From NCBI RefSeq assembly GCF_000751075.1, contig NZ_CCMG01000002.1, positions 88,009 through 152,008 on the forward strand: a stretch of DNA of 64,000 nt, in the 5' to 3' direction. This DNA is from Rickettsia tamurae (GTDB lineage: Bacteria; Pseudomonadota; Alphaproteobacteria; Rickettsiales; Rickettsiaceae). The notes below the pieces were generated by a model that was given only the letters and a program-made list of their open reading frames with translations, was not told where the DNA came from and did no database searches. Made by a program: the position numbers and the translations under genes. Positions 9,538 to 18,698 of the stretch are shown here, piece by piece. Within the stretch, counting starts at the first letter, position 1; each line of letters starts with the position of its first letter.

Positions 9538-10258
9538 GGAAGGATTAATAAACGGATCAGTTTATTATAAAATTTTTGATAAAACATTCAATAATTCTAG
9601 TCATAGATATATAAAAAAAAATAACTCTATAAATGAAACAGAAATAGTTGAAAACAAAAAATCTATTACTACTTATTTTAAAGCACAAGATATTTTAATT
9701 TTAAACCAAGTACATGGCAATCAAATTGTTAATGCTGATGAGTTCATAATTGCCGTACCTGAGGCAGATGGAAGCATTACAACTAAGAAAAATTTAGTAT
9801 TAGCGGTACAATCGGCAGATTGTGTACCGGTATTACTTGCAAGCGGTGACGGTAAAATAATCGGAGCGGCACATGGAGGTTGGAAAGGAAGTATAAATAA
9901 TATTATTAGTAATATAGTTACTAAAATGGCAGAAAAAGGAGCAAAGAATTTAATAGCAGTGATAGGTCCTGCTATAGCTCAAAGTTCATATGAAGTTGAT
10001 GATGAATATTATAAAGCTTTCTTAAGTAAGGATATTAACAATAAACAGTTTTTTATAAACTCTATAAAAGAAAATCATTATATGTTTGATTTACCGGCTT
10101 TTGTAGAGTTAAAACTTAAAGAAGCAGGTGTCAAAGATATAAAAAATATTGCTGAAAATACTTACACAAATCCGTTAAAATATCCAAGTAAAAGACGCTT
10201 ATATCATTTGCAAGAACCTTATAATCAGAATATATTATCAGCTATCGTAATTAAATAA
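9536..10258 (+). CDS. pgeF: Multicopper-oxidase-like laccase-domain protein (PgeF/YfiH family)
   Basis: 240 residues with the family's three metal and catalytic positions: His60 in QVHGN, Cys96 in SADCVPVLL and His113 in AAHGGWKG. YfiH/PgeF proteins are single-domain purine nucleoside-handling or polyphenol-oxidase-type enzymes; E. coli PgeF is linked to correct peptidoglycan composition. The start codon overlaps that of the divergent GS-like gene in a CATG. A GGGG sits about seven bases upstream, inside the other gene's first codons. The length is normal and the gene looks intact. Confidence 0.92.
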   Translation: MEGLINGSVYYKIFDKTFNNSSHRYIKKNNSINETEIVENKKSITTYFKAQDILILNQVHGNQIVNADEFIIAVPEADGSITTKKNLVLAVQSADCVPVLLASGDGKIIGAAHGGWKGSINNIISNIVTKMAEKGAKNLIAVIGPAIAQSSYEVDDEYYKAFLSKDINNKQFFINSIKENHYMFDLPAFVELKLKEAGVKDIKNIAENTYTNPLKYPSKRRLYHLQEPYNQNILSAIVIK

Positions 10259-10260
10259 TG

Positions 10261-10512
10261 GCATTGCTAAATAAATATTGATGGTTTGAAAAAGCTACGT
10301 CATTGCAAGGAGACGTTGTTGCATGGATCGAAAAACGCACTGGGTGTCATACCGTGGCTTGACCACGGTATCCAGAAAAATAACTTAAAATACTAATAAT
10401 CTTAGTATTTTAAACTGGATCCCGCGATCAAGTCGCGGGATGACACTGGAAAAACTGATACACGCAACAATGCTCGCTCGCAATAACGATATCTATCTTT
10501 ATTTAGCAATGC
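10261..10512. repeat. Nested palindromic element, three layers
   Basis: The outer layer is a 15-base perfect repeat (GCATTGCTAAATAAA at 10261-10275, its complement at 10498-10512). Inside, CGTCATTGC (10298) pairs with GCAATAACG (10480-10488). Innermost is GTGTCATACCGTGG... to ...GCGGGATGACAC (10344-10446). The layers look like successive insertions, each inside the previous one. The element fills the pgeF to deformylase-like spacer. Confidence 0.85.
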
Positions 10513-10545
10513 AAAAATAACTCTTCATTTATCCGGAGTATATTA

Positions 10546-11097
10546 ATGAATCAAGAGAAACATTACTATCAAATAGTTTATGCACCAAACGATATTTTTA
10601 AAAAACAAGCAGAATATATAGACATTGTTGATGATAATATTCGTACTATTGTTGATAAAATGCTTCAGACTTTACATATAGAAAGGGCAGTGGGCTTGGG
10701 TGCTAATATGGTAGGAATATTAAAGCGTATAGCGGTAGTTGACCTACATGAAAATAATAAATCATCGCCTATAGTTTTTATTAATCCGGAAATAACTTAT
10801 TTTTCGGAAGAAAAACAAACTTTTATTGAGGGTTCTTTATCGTTTCCAGGCATTGAAGCATCTATTACACGATCAAAAGCAATCAAGGTAAAGTATCTTG
10901 ATTATAACGGTAATAAGCAAGAACTAGCAGCAGAAGGCTTTTTAGCAACTGTAATTCAGCATGAAATAGATTATTTAAACGGCAAAACTTTCTTAGATTA
11001 TTTATCAAAACTTAAGCATGATACACTACTTAAAAAGATGCTAAAGCATATAAAACTCCATCCTCCACATATTCACGGTAGCGGTTGTAGGCATTAA
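10546..11097 (+). CDS. Peptide-deformylase-like protein, probably inactive
   Basis: 183 residues with the PDF fold pattern but damaged active-site motifs. Motif 1 (GxGLAAxQ) reads GLGANMVG (50-57). Motif 2 (EGCLS) reads EGSLS (95-99), so the metal-binding Cys is Ser97. Motif 3 (QHExDHLxG) reads QHEIDYLNG (138-146), so the second metal His is Tyr143, while His139 and Glu140 remain. Loss of two of the three metal ligands argues against deformylase activity. A His/Cys-rich tail (HPPHIHGSGCRH) ends the protein. Upstream CGGAG is a good ribosome site. Rickettsia usually has a second, canonical def elsewhere; this could be a structural or regulatory paralogue. Confidence 0.88.
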   Translation: MNQEKHYYQIVYAPNDIFKKQAEYIDIVDDNIRTIVDKMLQTLHIERAVGLGANMVGILKRIAVVDLHENNKSSPIVFINPEITYFSEEKQTFIEGSLSFPGIEASITRSKAIKVKYLDYNGNKQELAAEGFLATVIQHEIDYLNGKTFLDYLSKLKHDTLLKKMLKHIKLHPPHIHGSGCRH

Positions 11098-11145
11098 TTA
11101 ATTCTTAAAATTTATTTTTATTAATAAATATGGAGGAAATATTTT

Positions 11146-11562
11146 ATGTATCAACAACAACCGAATATATCTAATCAATATCCGGAAGAATGCTATATAT
11201 CACAAGAAAAAGGAATACTTAGAACACCTCGCAATTTATACAATAATTCATTAGAAAATATACCATTTGCAAAATGGATGAGATCTAAAGAAGGAGTAAC
11301 ATCAACAGTAATATATTTATATTTACAGACAATTAAAGATTTACAAAAGGCTTTAGTATTCGGAATTGCCGACGCCGCAACACTTCTAGCATATCTTTGT
11401 TATAACGGTTTTGGTGACAAACTAAATATAGATAAAATAAAGTTATTTATAGCTGTAGGAAAAAACTTAGGTAGCGAAATATGTACGCGATATATGGAAG
11501 GACAAAATGATGAAACTTTTGACCTTACTGAATTTTTACAAAATAATAAATCTTTTAAATAA
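11146..11562 (+). CDS. Hypothetical protein with one Sel1-like helical module
   Basis: 138 residues; GGAGG lies about 9 bases before the ATG. The stretch from about residue 65 (KALVFGIADAATLLAYLCY, then NG, then FIAVGKNLGSEICTRY) matches modules in the 26645 and 28268 genes, where CALF/ALFCG-type helices are followed by Y(Y/K)NG and GKKLKSKRC. The pattern resembles a degenerate Sel1/TPR repeat, usually a protein-protein interaction fold. The end overlaps the next reading frame by 56 bases in another phase, so this gene and the 11507 frame may once have been a single gene. Function unknown. Confidence 0.6.
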   Translation: MYQQQPNISNQYPEECYISQEKGILRTPRNLYNNSLENIPFAKWMRSKEGVTSTVIYLYLQTIKDLQKALVFGIADAATLLAYLCYNGFGDKLNIDKIKLFIAVGKNLGSEICTRYMEGQNDETFDLTEFLQNNKSFK

Positions 11563-12380
11563 AGCCGAGCGATTTGCTAATATATGTAAATCTAATGCAA
11601 CAAATACTTCTAATGATACTGTATTATATAAGGATACAGTTTTAGAAGCTTTTCGTCCATTTCTTAGAGCGTATTTGCTTGACATTTTTAAAATTCATTT
11701 AACATTACAAGATAAAATAGAGTATTATGGACATAGAGGAACTATAAAGTATATAGGAAAAAGCGTTATTGAAAAAGTGTTTGATTTTGGCGAGAAAATT
11801 CATGAATTTATTGACACCGGTAACAATAAAAACGTTAGTACTAATGTCAATACTAGTGGAGCTACCACTGCCGTAACAACTACTACTACAACTTATTCAA
11901 ATAATCATAAACCTTATAAAACTACTGAAATCAGAAATGAACATAATAAATGTTACGGTGAAATACGTGAAGAAACAATAAAAACACATATAAAATTTAG
12001 ATTAAATAAACATTATCCAATAACAATTATAGAATATAGATCTCTTTCTCTTCCTGATAAAATAATCCCTGGCTGATCTTTTGATTTTAAGTTTGTTCTT
12101 AGCGGTCCTAACGGCGATAAGATGGAGGCAAAAGATAACGCTTATCTAGGAATTAATTATAATCTTGAAGGTAAAATATGTAAATTAACTGTACCAAATC
12201 CTCCCGTAGTTTCTTAAAACCCTCTTTGGCCTGCTTTAGTCATGTATCATGGTCAGATTTATACATTACCTGTAAATAGTGGACACTATAACTACTTAGT
12301 ACAAAAAGTATATGAACATAGCGGAATGGTAACAATAGGGCATGAAGATCCTCCTTATTCTTTAGAATTAATAGGTTGAT
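11507..12380 (+). pseudogene. Degraded hypothetical gene with two in-frame stops
   Basis: A 189-codon frame ends at TGA 12074-12076, but the same frame continues without disruption (SFDFKFVLSGPNGDKMEAKD...) to a TAA at 12215-12217 and again on to a final TGA near 12380 (...YHGQIYTLPVNSGHYNYLV...EDPPYSLELIG). This gives about 290 codons with two nonsense codons. The middle contains a Thr-rich run (about residues 115-128). No domain is recognised. It overlaps the preceding small gene in another phase, and its ATG may be an accident of that overlap. Confidence 0.6.
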
Positions 12381-12441
12381 ATTTTTAGTTTTCTGATATG
12401 GGAGTATGGCTAAACTACAAGAAGGAGATGAGAAGCAAAAA

Positions 12442-13137
12442 TCACATTTTCACAAGTCGCAGCCAAGCTTCCCAGTCACGTTTGCCTAAATCTTTTTCAA
12501 ACGATAATAAGTCTTTTACCGTCTGCTTACATATTTCTACGGAAGGGATTATAAGCTCTTGTTCTTTTGTGAAATTTAGTAAACATTGCGTTTTACAAGC
12601 TTGTTCTAAATGGTAAGTATAAAACATAGCTTCATGGATAGTTTTGCCGCAGGTAATAGCACCGTGATTACGAAGTAACATCACGTAATTTTGCTTAAGG
12701 TCATTAACAAGTCTAGTGCTTTGCTTGTCAGCATCTAGCACTAGAGAATTATAATCATGATATGATATTCTATCGTAAAAATGTAATGCCCATTGACTGA
12801 TCGGTAAAAGCCCGCATTTTAAAGCAGAAACGGCAATAGCTGCAGGAGTATGATAATGAAAAATGGCAGAAATATCAGAGCGTGCTTTATAAATACTACC
12901 ATGAATAAAGTAACCGGTTTTATTATATTGATATTCTTCCCCTTCTAAAATTTTTCCGTCTAAACTAACTTTTAAAAGATTCTCTGTAGTTACTTCTTCA
13001 AACCTTAGTCCAAAAGGATAAATATAGTAAAAATCGGCATTTTTAGGTCTTGCGGATAGATGCGTATAAGTATGATCATCCAGCGATAAATACGCCATTA
13101 TTCGGTAAGCGGCAGCTAAATTATATTTTATATCCAT
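12442..13137 (-). CDS. Class II aldolase/adducin-family protein
   Basis: 231 residues. It has the class II aldolase fold signatures: THLSARPKN (substrate loop), [15 protein letters not shown] with the HxH zinc ligands, and [29 protein letters not shown] with the third His. Members include L-fuculose-phosphate and rhamnulose-1-phosphate aldolases and methylthioribulose-phosphate dehydratase. No substrate can be read from the sequence, and Rickettsia lacks most sugar catabolism. The gene looks intact and is flanked by palindromic elements on the upstream side. Confidence 0.9.
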   Translation of the reverse strand: MDIKYNLAAAYRIMAYLSLDDHTYTHLSARPKNADFYYIYPFGLRFEEVTTENLLKVSLDGKILEGEEYQYNKTGYFIHGSIYKARSDISAIFHYHTPAAIAVSALKCGLLPISQWALHFYDRISYHDYNSLVLDADKQSTRLVNDLKQNYVMLLRNHGAITCGKTIHEAMFYTYHLEQACKTQCLLNFTKEQELIIPSVEICKQTVKDLLSFEKDLGKRDWEAWLRLVKM

Positions 13138-13197
13138 TATTGTTAAAATCTATATTGGTTTTATGTTATTCTCGCGTAGACTGGTTTTTTATTGTCT

Positions 13198-13332
13198 GTC
13201 ATCCCGCGACTTGATTGCGGGATCCAGTAAAAATATTAAAACAACTAATACTAATTGTTTTTTTGGATACTGTGGACAAGCCACGGTATGACAACAAAAA
13301 AGTTTGGATTCCCGCCGTTGCTGGAATGACAT
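13198..13332. repeat. Palindromic element, composite
   Basis: An inner unit runs from TGTCATCCCGCG to CCACGGTATGACA (about 13198-13299). It is followed by a GGATTCCCGCC...GGAATGACAT half unit ending at 13332. The two families lie head to tail between two minus-strand genes. Confidence 0.7.
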
Positions 13333-13358
13333 AGGAGCTGTGCAACAAATCCTCAGCG

Positions 13359-15167
13359 CTATTTAAAGGGAGCGTATACTGCTTCTTTCTCTGTTTCTAT
13401 AATCGCTTCTTTAGGAGCTTTTATACATTCTCGTAAAGATTTTTTCCCTAAATACGGTGCTAGATTATAATTTAATATATAACATTGTAAATTATCTTTC
13501 TTACCGCTAAAGTTAAATTCAATTTTATTTCCTTGCTCCAATAGCTTTTTAATCTCTGTCGTTTGCTGGATAAAATTCTTTTGTTCTAAGTTTAAGTGCT
13601 TGATTCTTAGTATATTTTTTACTACGGAAAACGTAGAAACAGCAAGAAGCAAAAGAAATATAAATAACTCTTTATTACTTTGCTTATTTAAGAAAATACT
13701 ATTTTTAATATATGCAGCTGCAATCATTCCGATACCGATAACATAGCATCCTAGATATCTAAGTAACGATGCTCCTCTAATTGCCTCCTCATAACTAAAG
13801 TTAAAGAAATATAAATATAACCGCCACAAAGCAAAAATTATAAAACACGCAAACGTACTTATCAGGAAAAATTTATATTCTTTCAACAAATCAGGTTTAT
13901 ATTTACGAATTCCGTACCATGCAGCTATACAAATAGTATATACAACTAAACTTCCTTCTTTTACTAAGAATAACAAGAGAAATTTACCGTAATTTAGTAA
14001 TAATGATCTATGCTGTTCATTAAAATTTTCAGCAATGTATATTAAATTGCTAAAACTATGTTCGCCTCTGTCAAAAAAATCATGAGTATTTTTAAAATAA
14101 CTCATCCAAATAAAATTACACAAAATCGATAAGGTAAGTAGAATTAGATATATAATGTAATCACTTGATTTTTTATGTTTTTTATAAAAAATTGTATAAT
14201 GAGCTATAAGAATTACTGAAGCAAAACTAGCAAACCATGTTCCAATTTCTCGGAAAGAGGCAAGTAATATCGTAATAGGTAAAATAAGCAATAATGCTTT
14301 TTTCTTGTCTTCCTCAAGGATATAAATTGCAAAAATAGCTCCGAACATTAAGCCAATAGTACTATCGTTATATATTGAGCGAATTCCGGTCGTATATAAT
14401 ACTACACTACAAAGTAAAAGTGTGAACAACACACCGGTTTGCCACAATTTCTTATTTGCGGCTAAAGGAGCTAGAAATGCTAAATGTAATAAGAAATGAG
14501 CAAATAATACGTTACCGTCCGAATAACCTGAAAGTAACAGCATAAAATAATGATAAACAGCAGCTCCTCTTGGATAATGGGCATGAGTAGTAATAATGGA
14601 GGTTAACGAAGACTGATTCTCAAAAACACCGAAATATAGCAATTCTTTAGTAAATATCCCCCAATGTGAGAAATCATCATAAGTATGCAGCGATGCATCT
14701 CTGGTATAAAGAAAAAACAAAAGAATCAATAAAGTAAATACAATGATTTCAATTATATTTTTTCTAGATTCCTGCTTCCGCAGGAATGACATGAAGGAGG
14801 TATTATTGCGTAGATCAAGAAATACGTGCGGTGTCGTACCGTGGCTTGACCACGGTATCCAAAAATATAACTTAAAAATACTAAACATTTTTAATTGGAT
14901 CCCGCGATCAAGTCGCGGGATGACAGGAACGGAGCCAACCCCTGCAACAACGCCTATGAAATGCAGGAATGACATGAAAGCTAAAAATATACCGATGAAA
15001 TAACTTACATATGTTGCAGCCGGTAATAGCTTTAACATAGCAAAACAATATAAAACCGGTACTAATATGCTGATTGTTACAGGAATAACGAAAGTCAATT
15101 TTGTTTTGAAATATTTGGCAAAAAAAGACGAAAACCCAAAAATGCTTAATATCGGTATTATGATCAT
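13359..15167 (-). CDS. Polytopic membrane protein with in-frame palindromic insert
   Basis: 602 residues with about 12 hydrophobic segments; the layout recalls GT-C-type membrane glycosyltransferases, but no diagnostic motif is certain. Residues ~66-136 (14760-14972) are not membrane-like: they carry RLDRGIQ, WIPWSSHGT and FLRKQESRK, the translation of dispersed palindromic elements. Removing them joins YFIGIFLAFMSFL to NIIEIIVFTLLILLFF, two hydrophobic segments. The insert keeps the frame, so the protein can still be made with an extra ~70-residue loop. Function unknown. Confidence 0.75.
   Translation of the reverse strand: MIIIPILSIFGFSSFFAKYFKTKLTFVIPVTISILVPVLYCFAMLKLLPAATYVSYFIGIFLAFMSFLHFIGVVAGVGSVPVIPRLDRGIQLKMFSIFKLYFWIPWSSHGTTPHVFLDLRNNTSFMSFLRKQESRKNIIEIIVFTLLILLFFLYTRDASLHTYDDFSHWGIFTKELLYFGVFENQSSLTSIITTHAHYPRGAAVYHYFMLLLSGYSDGNVLFAHFLLHLAFLAPLAANKKLWQTGVLFTLLLCSVVLYTTGIRSIYNDSTIGLMFGAIFAIYILEEDKKKALLLILPITILLASFREIGTWFASFASVILIAHYTIFYKKHKKSSDYIIYLILLTLSILCNFIWMSYFKNTHDFFDRGEHSFSNLIYIAENFNEQHRSLLLNYGKFLLLFLVKEGSLVVYTICIAAWYGIRKYKPDLLKEYKFFLISTFACFIIFALWRLYLYFFNFSYEEAIRGASLLRYLGCYVIGIGMIAAAYIKNSIFLNKQSNKELFIFLLLLAVSTFSVVKNILRIKHLNLEQKNFIQQTTEIKKLLEQGNKIEFNFSGKKDNLQCYILNYNLAPYLGKKSLRECIKAPKEAIIETEKEAVYAPFK
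14757..14984. repeat. Nested palindromic element inside a coding sequence
   Basis: The outer unit GATTCCTGCTTCCGCAGGAATGACAT (as two short arms) is matched by GCAGGAATGACAT near 14960-14974. An inner unit with TACCGTGGCTTGACCACGGTA...GGATCCCGCGATCAAGTCGC sits between. It lies wholly within the 602-residue membrane-protein gene and is in frame. Confidence 0.8.
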
Positions 15168-15188
15168 ATTAATTTGTAAATAATTTTT

Positions 15189-15282
15189 CCGTCATTGCGA
15201 GGAAAAACTGAAAATTTTGACGAAGCAATCTCAGGATATTTGATAAGATTGCCACGCGGTCTTCGACCGCTCGCAATGACGG
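15189..15282. repeat. Palindromic element of the CGTCATTGCGAGG family
   Basis: Arms CCGTCATTGCGAG and CTCGCAATGACGG about 94 bases apart. The middle carries GACGAAGCAATCTCAGGATATTTGAT (in parts), shared with copies at 28921, 31270, 34304 and 40121. It lies between ppdK and the membrane-protein gene. Confidence 0.85.
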
Positions 15283-15313
15283 GGTAGTGTCTCCTCGCAA
15301 TGATTATATATTA

Positions 15314-17962
15314 TCACCCATGTTTAATTTTAGCTTGTGCTGCGGCAATTCTTGCTATAGGGATTCGGTATGGAGAGCAAGAAACATAGTTTAAATTCAT
15401 TCTGTGAAAAAATTCTATAGAGCTAGGGTTTCCTGCATGCTCCCCACAAGCTCCGAGTTTCAAATTAGCATTACTGCTTTTTCCTCGTTTTATAGCAATT
15501 TCAATTAATTCTCCTACACCTTCTTCATCTAGAGTAGTAAATGGATCGGATTCAAAAATCTTCTCTTCTAAATAATATGGAAGGAAGGAAGCAATATCAT
15601 CTCTAGAAATTCCGTAGGTAGTCTGAGTTAAATCATTAGTACCAAAACTAAAATAGTCAACTTCCTTAGCTATTTTCTTACTGCCGAGTGCTGCCCTTGG
15701 TAGTTCTATCATAGTACCGAGCGTAAAGGAAATTTTATATCTATAACGTTGCTCTAATTCCTCTATTACCTCATAAATATCCATTTTAAGCTTTTTTATT
15801 TCACCTACATTGCTAATTAAAGGAATCATTAGTTCTAAGTTACATTCTATATGTTCTTTTTTATGGAGCTCAAAAATAGCTGTAAAAATTGCTTCAATTT
15901 GCATTTGGTAAATTTCCGGCGAACATATACCAAGTCTACATCCACGGTGACCGAGCATAGGATTTACTTCATGCATAGCATGAAGACGTTGATTAATCAT
16001 GGATAAAGGTAGATTTAAGCTATTTGCCAAATTCTTTTTATCTTCTTCGGTGGTAGGTAAAAACTCATGCAACGGCGGATCAAGTAATCTAATATTTACT
16101 GGTTTATCTTTCATTACTCTGAATAAAGCTTTAAAATCCTCAGTTTGCAGAGATAATAATTTCTGCACGGCAAGCTTTCTCCGTTCTATATCAGGAGCAA
16201 TAATCATTTCCCTTACTAAAGGAATTTTATTTTTATCAAAAAACATATGTTCGCTACGACACAAACCTATACCTTGAGCTCCAAACTTTATAGATACTAA
16301 AGCATCGTTAACCGTTTCGGCATTTGCACGAACTTTTAAGCTACTAATATCGTCTGCCCAATCTAAAATTAATTTTGATTCCTCACTGAAAGTAGGTTGA
16401 ATTAACGGCATTTCACCTAAGAAGATTTTACCACTACCTCCGTCAATCGTTATAATATCACCTTGTTTAATAACTATGTCGCCTGCTGTTAATATTTGCT
16501 TTTTCTCATCTATAGATAAATTACTTGTGCCGCAAACACAAGGCTTCCCCATACCTCTTGCCACAACTGCGGCATGTGAAGTCATTCCCCCTCTAATAGT
16601 TAAAATACCTGAAGAAACATGCATTCCATTAATATCCTCGGGACTAGTATCATGGCGTACTAAAATTACTTTATGATGATGAGATAATTTTTCGGCATCA
16701 TAAGGTGAGAATACTGCAATACCTGTTGCAGCCCCAGGAGAAGCAGGTAGCCCCTCGGCAATAGAAGTAAGCCCCTTACTGTAATCAATTCTTGTATGTA
16801 ATAATTGATTTAATGATTCCGGATCAATTCGCATTAAGGCTTGTTCTTTAGAAATAAGCTTTTCTTCTACCATTTGTACGGCAATATTAATAGCAGCGAT
16901 GGCTGTTCTTTTTGCGGTACGTGTTTGCAAGATATATAGCTTATTATTTTCTATAGTGAATTCTATATCCTGCATATCTAAGTAATGTTCTTCAAGCTTT
17001 TTCGCAATTTGTGATAACTCCTTAAACACTTCCGGCATCATTGCTTGCATAGAATTTGAATCATTTGCAATAATAGGCATAGGTGTTCTAGTTCCCGATA
17101 CTATGTCTTCACCTTGAGCATTTATTAAAAACTCTCCAAAGAGCTTTTTTTCTCCTGTAGAAGGTGATCTAGTAAAAGCAACTCCCGTAGCTGAAGTTTT
17201 ACCTAAATTACCGAAAACCATTGCTTGAATATTAATAGCCGTACCGAAATCCTCCGAAATATTATTGATTTTTCTATATATAACCGCTCTATTACTCATC
17301 CAAGAATGTAGCACCACTTTAATTGCCGATTCTAATTGTTCATAAGGATCATTAATTAGTTGCTTAGTATACTTAATATGCAACCGTTTGAAATCATCAA
17401 TAATTTTTTCTAATAATTCTGCGGTAATATCGCTATCTTTATAAATATCGGCTTGAATCTTGTGCTTTTCGTAAATTTGTTCAAATAGATCACTAGGTAT
17501 AGATAATACCGTTGAACCGTACATTTCTAAAAATCTTTTGTAACTATCAAGAGCAAATCGTTTATCACCGCAGGAATCCGCAAGAGCATTACACACTTCG
17601 TTATTCATTCCAAGATTAAGGATAGTATCCATCATTCCAGGCATTGAAATCGTAGAGCCCGAACGCACCGATAATAACAAAGGATTGCTTGTACTGCCGA
17701 AAATTTTACCGGTAGTTATTTCAAGTTCGGTGATAGCTTTTTTTAAGTCGCTTTGAAAATTTTTAGGAAAGTTATTATTGTGGGTATAAAAGTAATTACA
17801 TAGCTCTGTAGTTATTGTAAAACCATCAGGAATAGGTAGTTTTAGGTTAGACATTTCAGCAAGACCGGCACCTTTGTTACCAAGTATATTCTTCATGCTA
17901 GCGTTTCCATCACTACCATTACTGCCAAAATAATAAATTAATTTTTTCATATCATATATCAA
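15314..17962 (-). CDS. ppdK: Pyruvate, phosphate dikinase
   Basis: 882 residues (878 if started at the second Met, 17950, giving MKKLIYYFG; I favour that start from family alignment). It interconverts pyruvate, ATP and Pi with PEP, AMP and PPi. Visible parts are the N-terminal ATP-grasp domain (GNKGAGLAEM, SVRSGSTISMPGMMDTILNLG), the swivelling phosphohistidine domain with GGMTSHAAVVARGMGK (His about residue 464), and the C-terminal PEP-binding barrel (GLCRSEHMFF, FGTNDLTQ, GACGEHAGNP with the catalytic Cys). In Rickettsia it is likely to work toward PEP or PPi balance, as glycolysis is absent. Confidence 0.97.
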   Translation of the reverse strand: MIYDMKKLIYYFGSNGSDGNASMKNILGNKGAGLAEMSNLKLPIPDGFTITTELCNYFYTHNNNFPKNFQSDLKKAITELEITTGKIFGSTSNPLLLSVRSGSTISMPGMMDTILNLGMNNEVCNALADSCGDKRFALDSYKRFLEMYGSTVLSIPSDLFEQIYEKHKIQADIYKDSDITAELLEKIIDDFKRLHIKYTKQLINDPYEQLESAIKVVLHSWMSNRAVIYRKINNISEDFGTAINIQAMVFGNLGKTSATGVAFTRSPSTGEKKLFGEFLINAQGEDIVSGTRTPMPIIANDSNSMQAMMPEVFKELSQIAKKLEEHYLDMQDIEFTIENNKLYILQTRTAKRTAIAAINIAVQMVEEKLISKEQALMRIDPESLNQLLHTRIDYSKGLTSIAEGLPASPGAATGIAVFSPYDAEKLSHHHKVILVRHDTSPEDINGMHVSSGILTIRGGMTSHAAVVARGMGKPCVCGTSNLSIDEKKQILTAGDIVIKQGDIITIDGGSGKIFLGEMPLIQPTFSEESKLILDWADDISSLKVRANAETVNDALVSIKFGAQGIGLCRSEHMFFDKNKIPLVREMIIAPDIERRKLAVQKLLSLQTEDFKALFRVMKDKPVNIRLLDPPLHEFLPTTEEDKKNLANSLNLPLSMINQRLHAMHEVNPMLGHRGCRLGICSPEIYQMQIEAIFTAIFELHKKEHIECNLELMIPLISNVGEIKKLKMDIYEVIEELEQRYRYKISFTLGTMIELPRAALGSKKIAKEVDYFSFGTNDLTQTTYGISRDDIASFLPYYLEEKIFESDPFTTLDEEGVGELIEIAIKRGKSSNANLKLGACGEHAGNPSSIEFFHRMNLNYVSCSPYRIPIARIAAAQAKIKHG

Positions 17963-18236
17963 AATTTGCTAACAATTTATGTGTTTAGAAGCATTAAATA
18001 CATATTTATACAGTATGAAAAAAATAGTAGCAATGTTAAATTAAGAATATCTTTAATAAAATAGTTGAAATTTTAAATTTGTTAGTATACTTATTAATTT
18101 AATTATATTCTGTGTACAAAAGTCAAATTTTCAAAAAAAATCTTATTAATTTTCGCTAAAAAATATCTCAAAATAGCAAGTCAATTAGAAACCTTCACAG
18201 AACCTAATAAGTTAATTGAACTTCTTCTAAATGTTA
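17963..18236. other. Intergenic spacer with dispersed repeat, between ppdK and rnpB
   Basis: AT-rich spacer upstream of both ppdK (minus) and rnpB (plus). No open frame. It contains the repeat at 18109-18207; the rest shows nothing I can name. Confidence 0.6.
18109..18207. repeat. Dispersed repeat with TTCTGTG termini
   Basis: Runs from TTCTGTGTAC to TTCACAGAACCT. Its middle, AAATCTTATTAATTTTCGCT, is the reverse complement of a segment in the innermost element at 31354-31520 (AGCGAAAATTAATAAGATTT). Two copies in opposite orientation with CTGTG-type inverted ends suggest a separate small palindromic family. Confidence 0.65.
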
Positions 18237-18265
18237 TTGACTAATTTAAGAAAATTGACCATAAT
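18237..18265 (+). promoter_or_regulatory. rnpB promoter
   Basis: TTGACT (18237-18242), a 17-base spacer and CATAAT (18260-18265), placing a start about 7 bases on at ~18272, which is where the RNase P RNA begins. It is a near-consensus sigma-70 promoter. Confidence 0.7.
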
Positions 18266-18271
18266 TCTAAA

Positions 18272-18693
18272 CGGTCGTGCAGTTGCGTGATGATATAGCA
18301 AAGCTATAGATCACGAGGAAAGTCCGGACTCTATAGAGGTATGGTGCCGGTTAACCTCCGGCAGAGTATTATTACTTTAGGGAAAGTACCACAGAAAATA
18401 TACCGCCGAATATGAATATTTCGACACAACTTCAAATTTTGAAGTTCTATCTTAGTATTTTCGGTAAGGGTGAAAAGGTACGGTAAGAGCGTACCGGTAA
18501 GTTGGTAACAAATTACGCATGGTAAACCCCACCAAGAGCAAGATCAAATAGGCGTTACAGAACTTATCAAGTTCCCGGGTTATCTCTAACCGGCTTGTAA
18601 TGCGGGTAGATCGCTTGAGGTAAACGGCAACGTTTATCCTAGATAAATAACTGCAATGAATTTCTATTCATACAGAATCCGGCTTATAGACCT
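18272..18693 (+). ncRNA. rnpB: RNase P RNA (bacterial type A)
   Basis: The conserved core is clear: GAGGAAAGTCCGGACTC (P4/CRI region), GGTGCCGGTTAACC, AGGGTGAAAAGGTACGGTAAGAGCGTACC, GCATGGTAAACCCCACC, GAGCAAGATCAAATAGG, then GGTAGATCGCTTGAGG, AGATAAATAACTGC and ACAGAATCCGGCTTATAGACC. The 5' GGTC (18273-18276) can pair with the 3' GACC (18689-18692) as P1, giving about 420 nt. It is the catalytic RNA that matures the 5' ends of tRNAs. Ends are from P1 pairing and are accurate to a few bases. Confidence 0.97.
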
Positions 18694-18698
18694 TATTT

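Noticed and set aside
14743..15003. Plus-strand ORF of 86 codons
   Set aside because: It lies entirely over the palindromic insert in the membrane-protein gene on the other strand.
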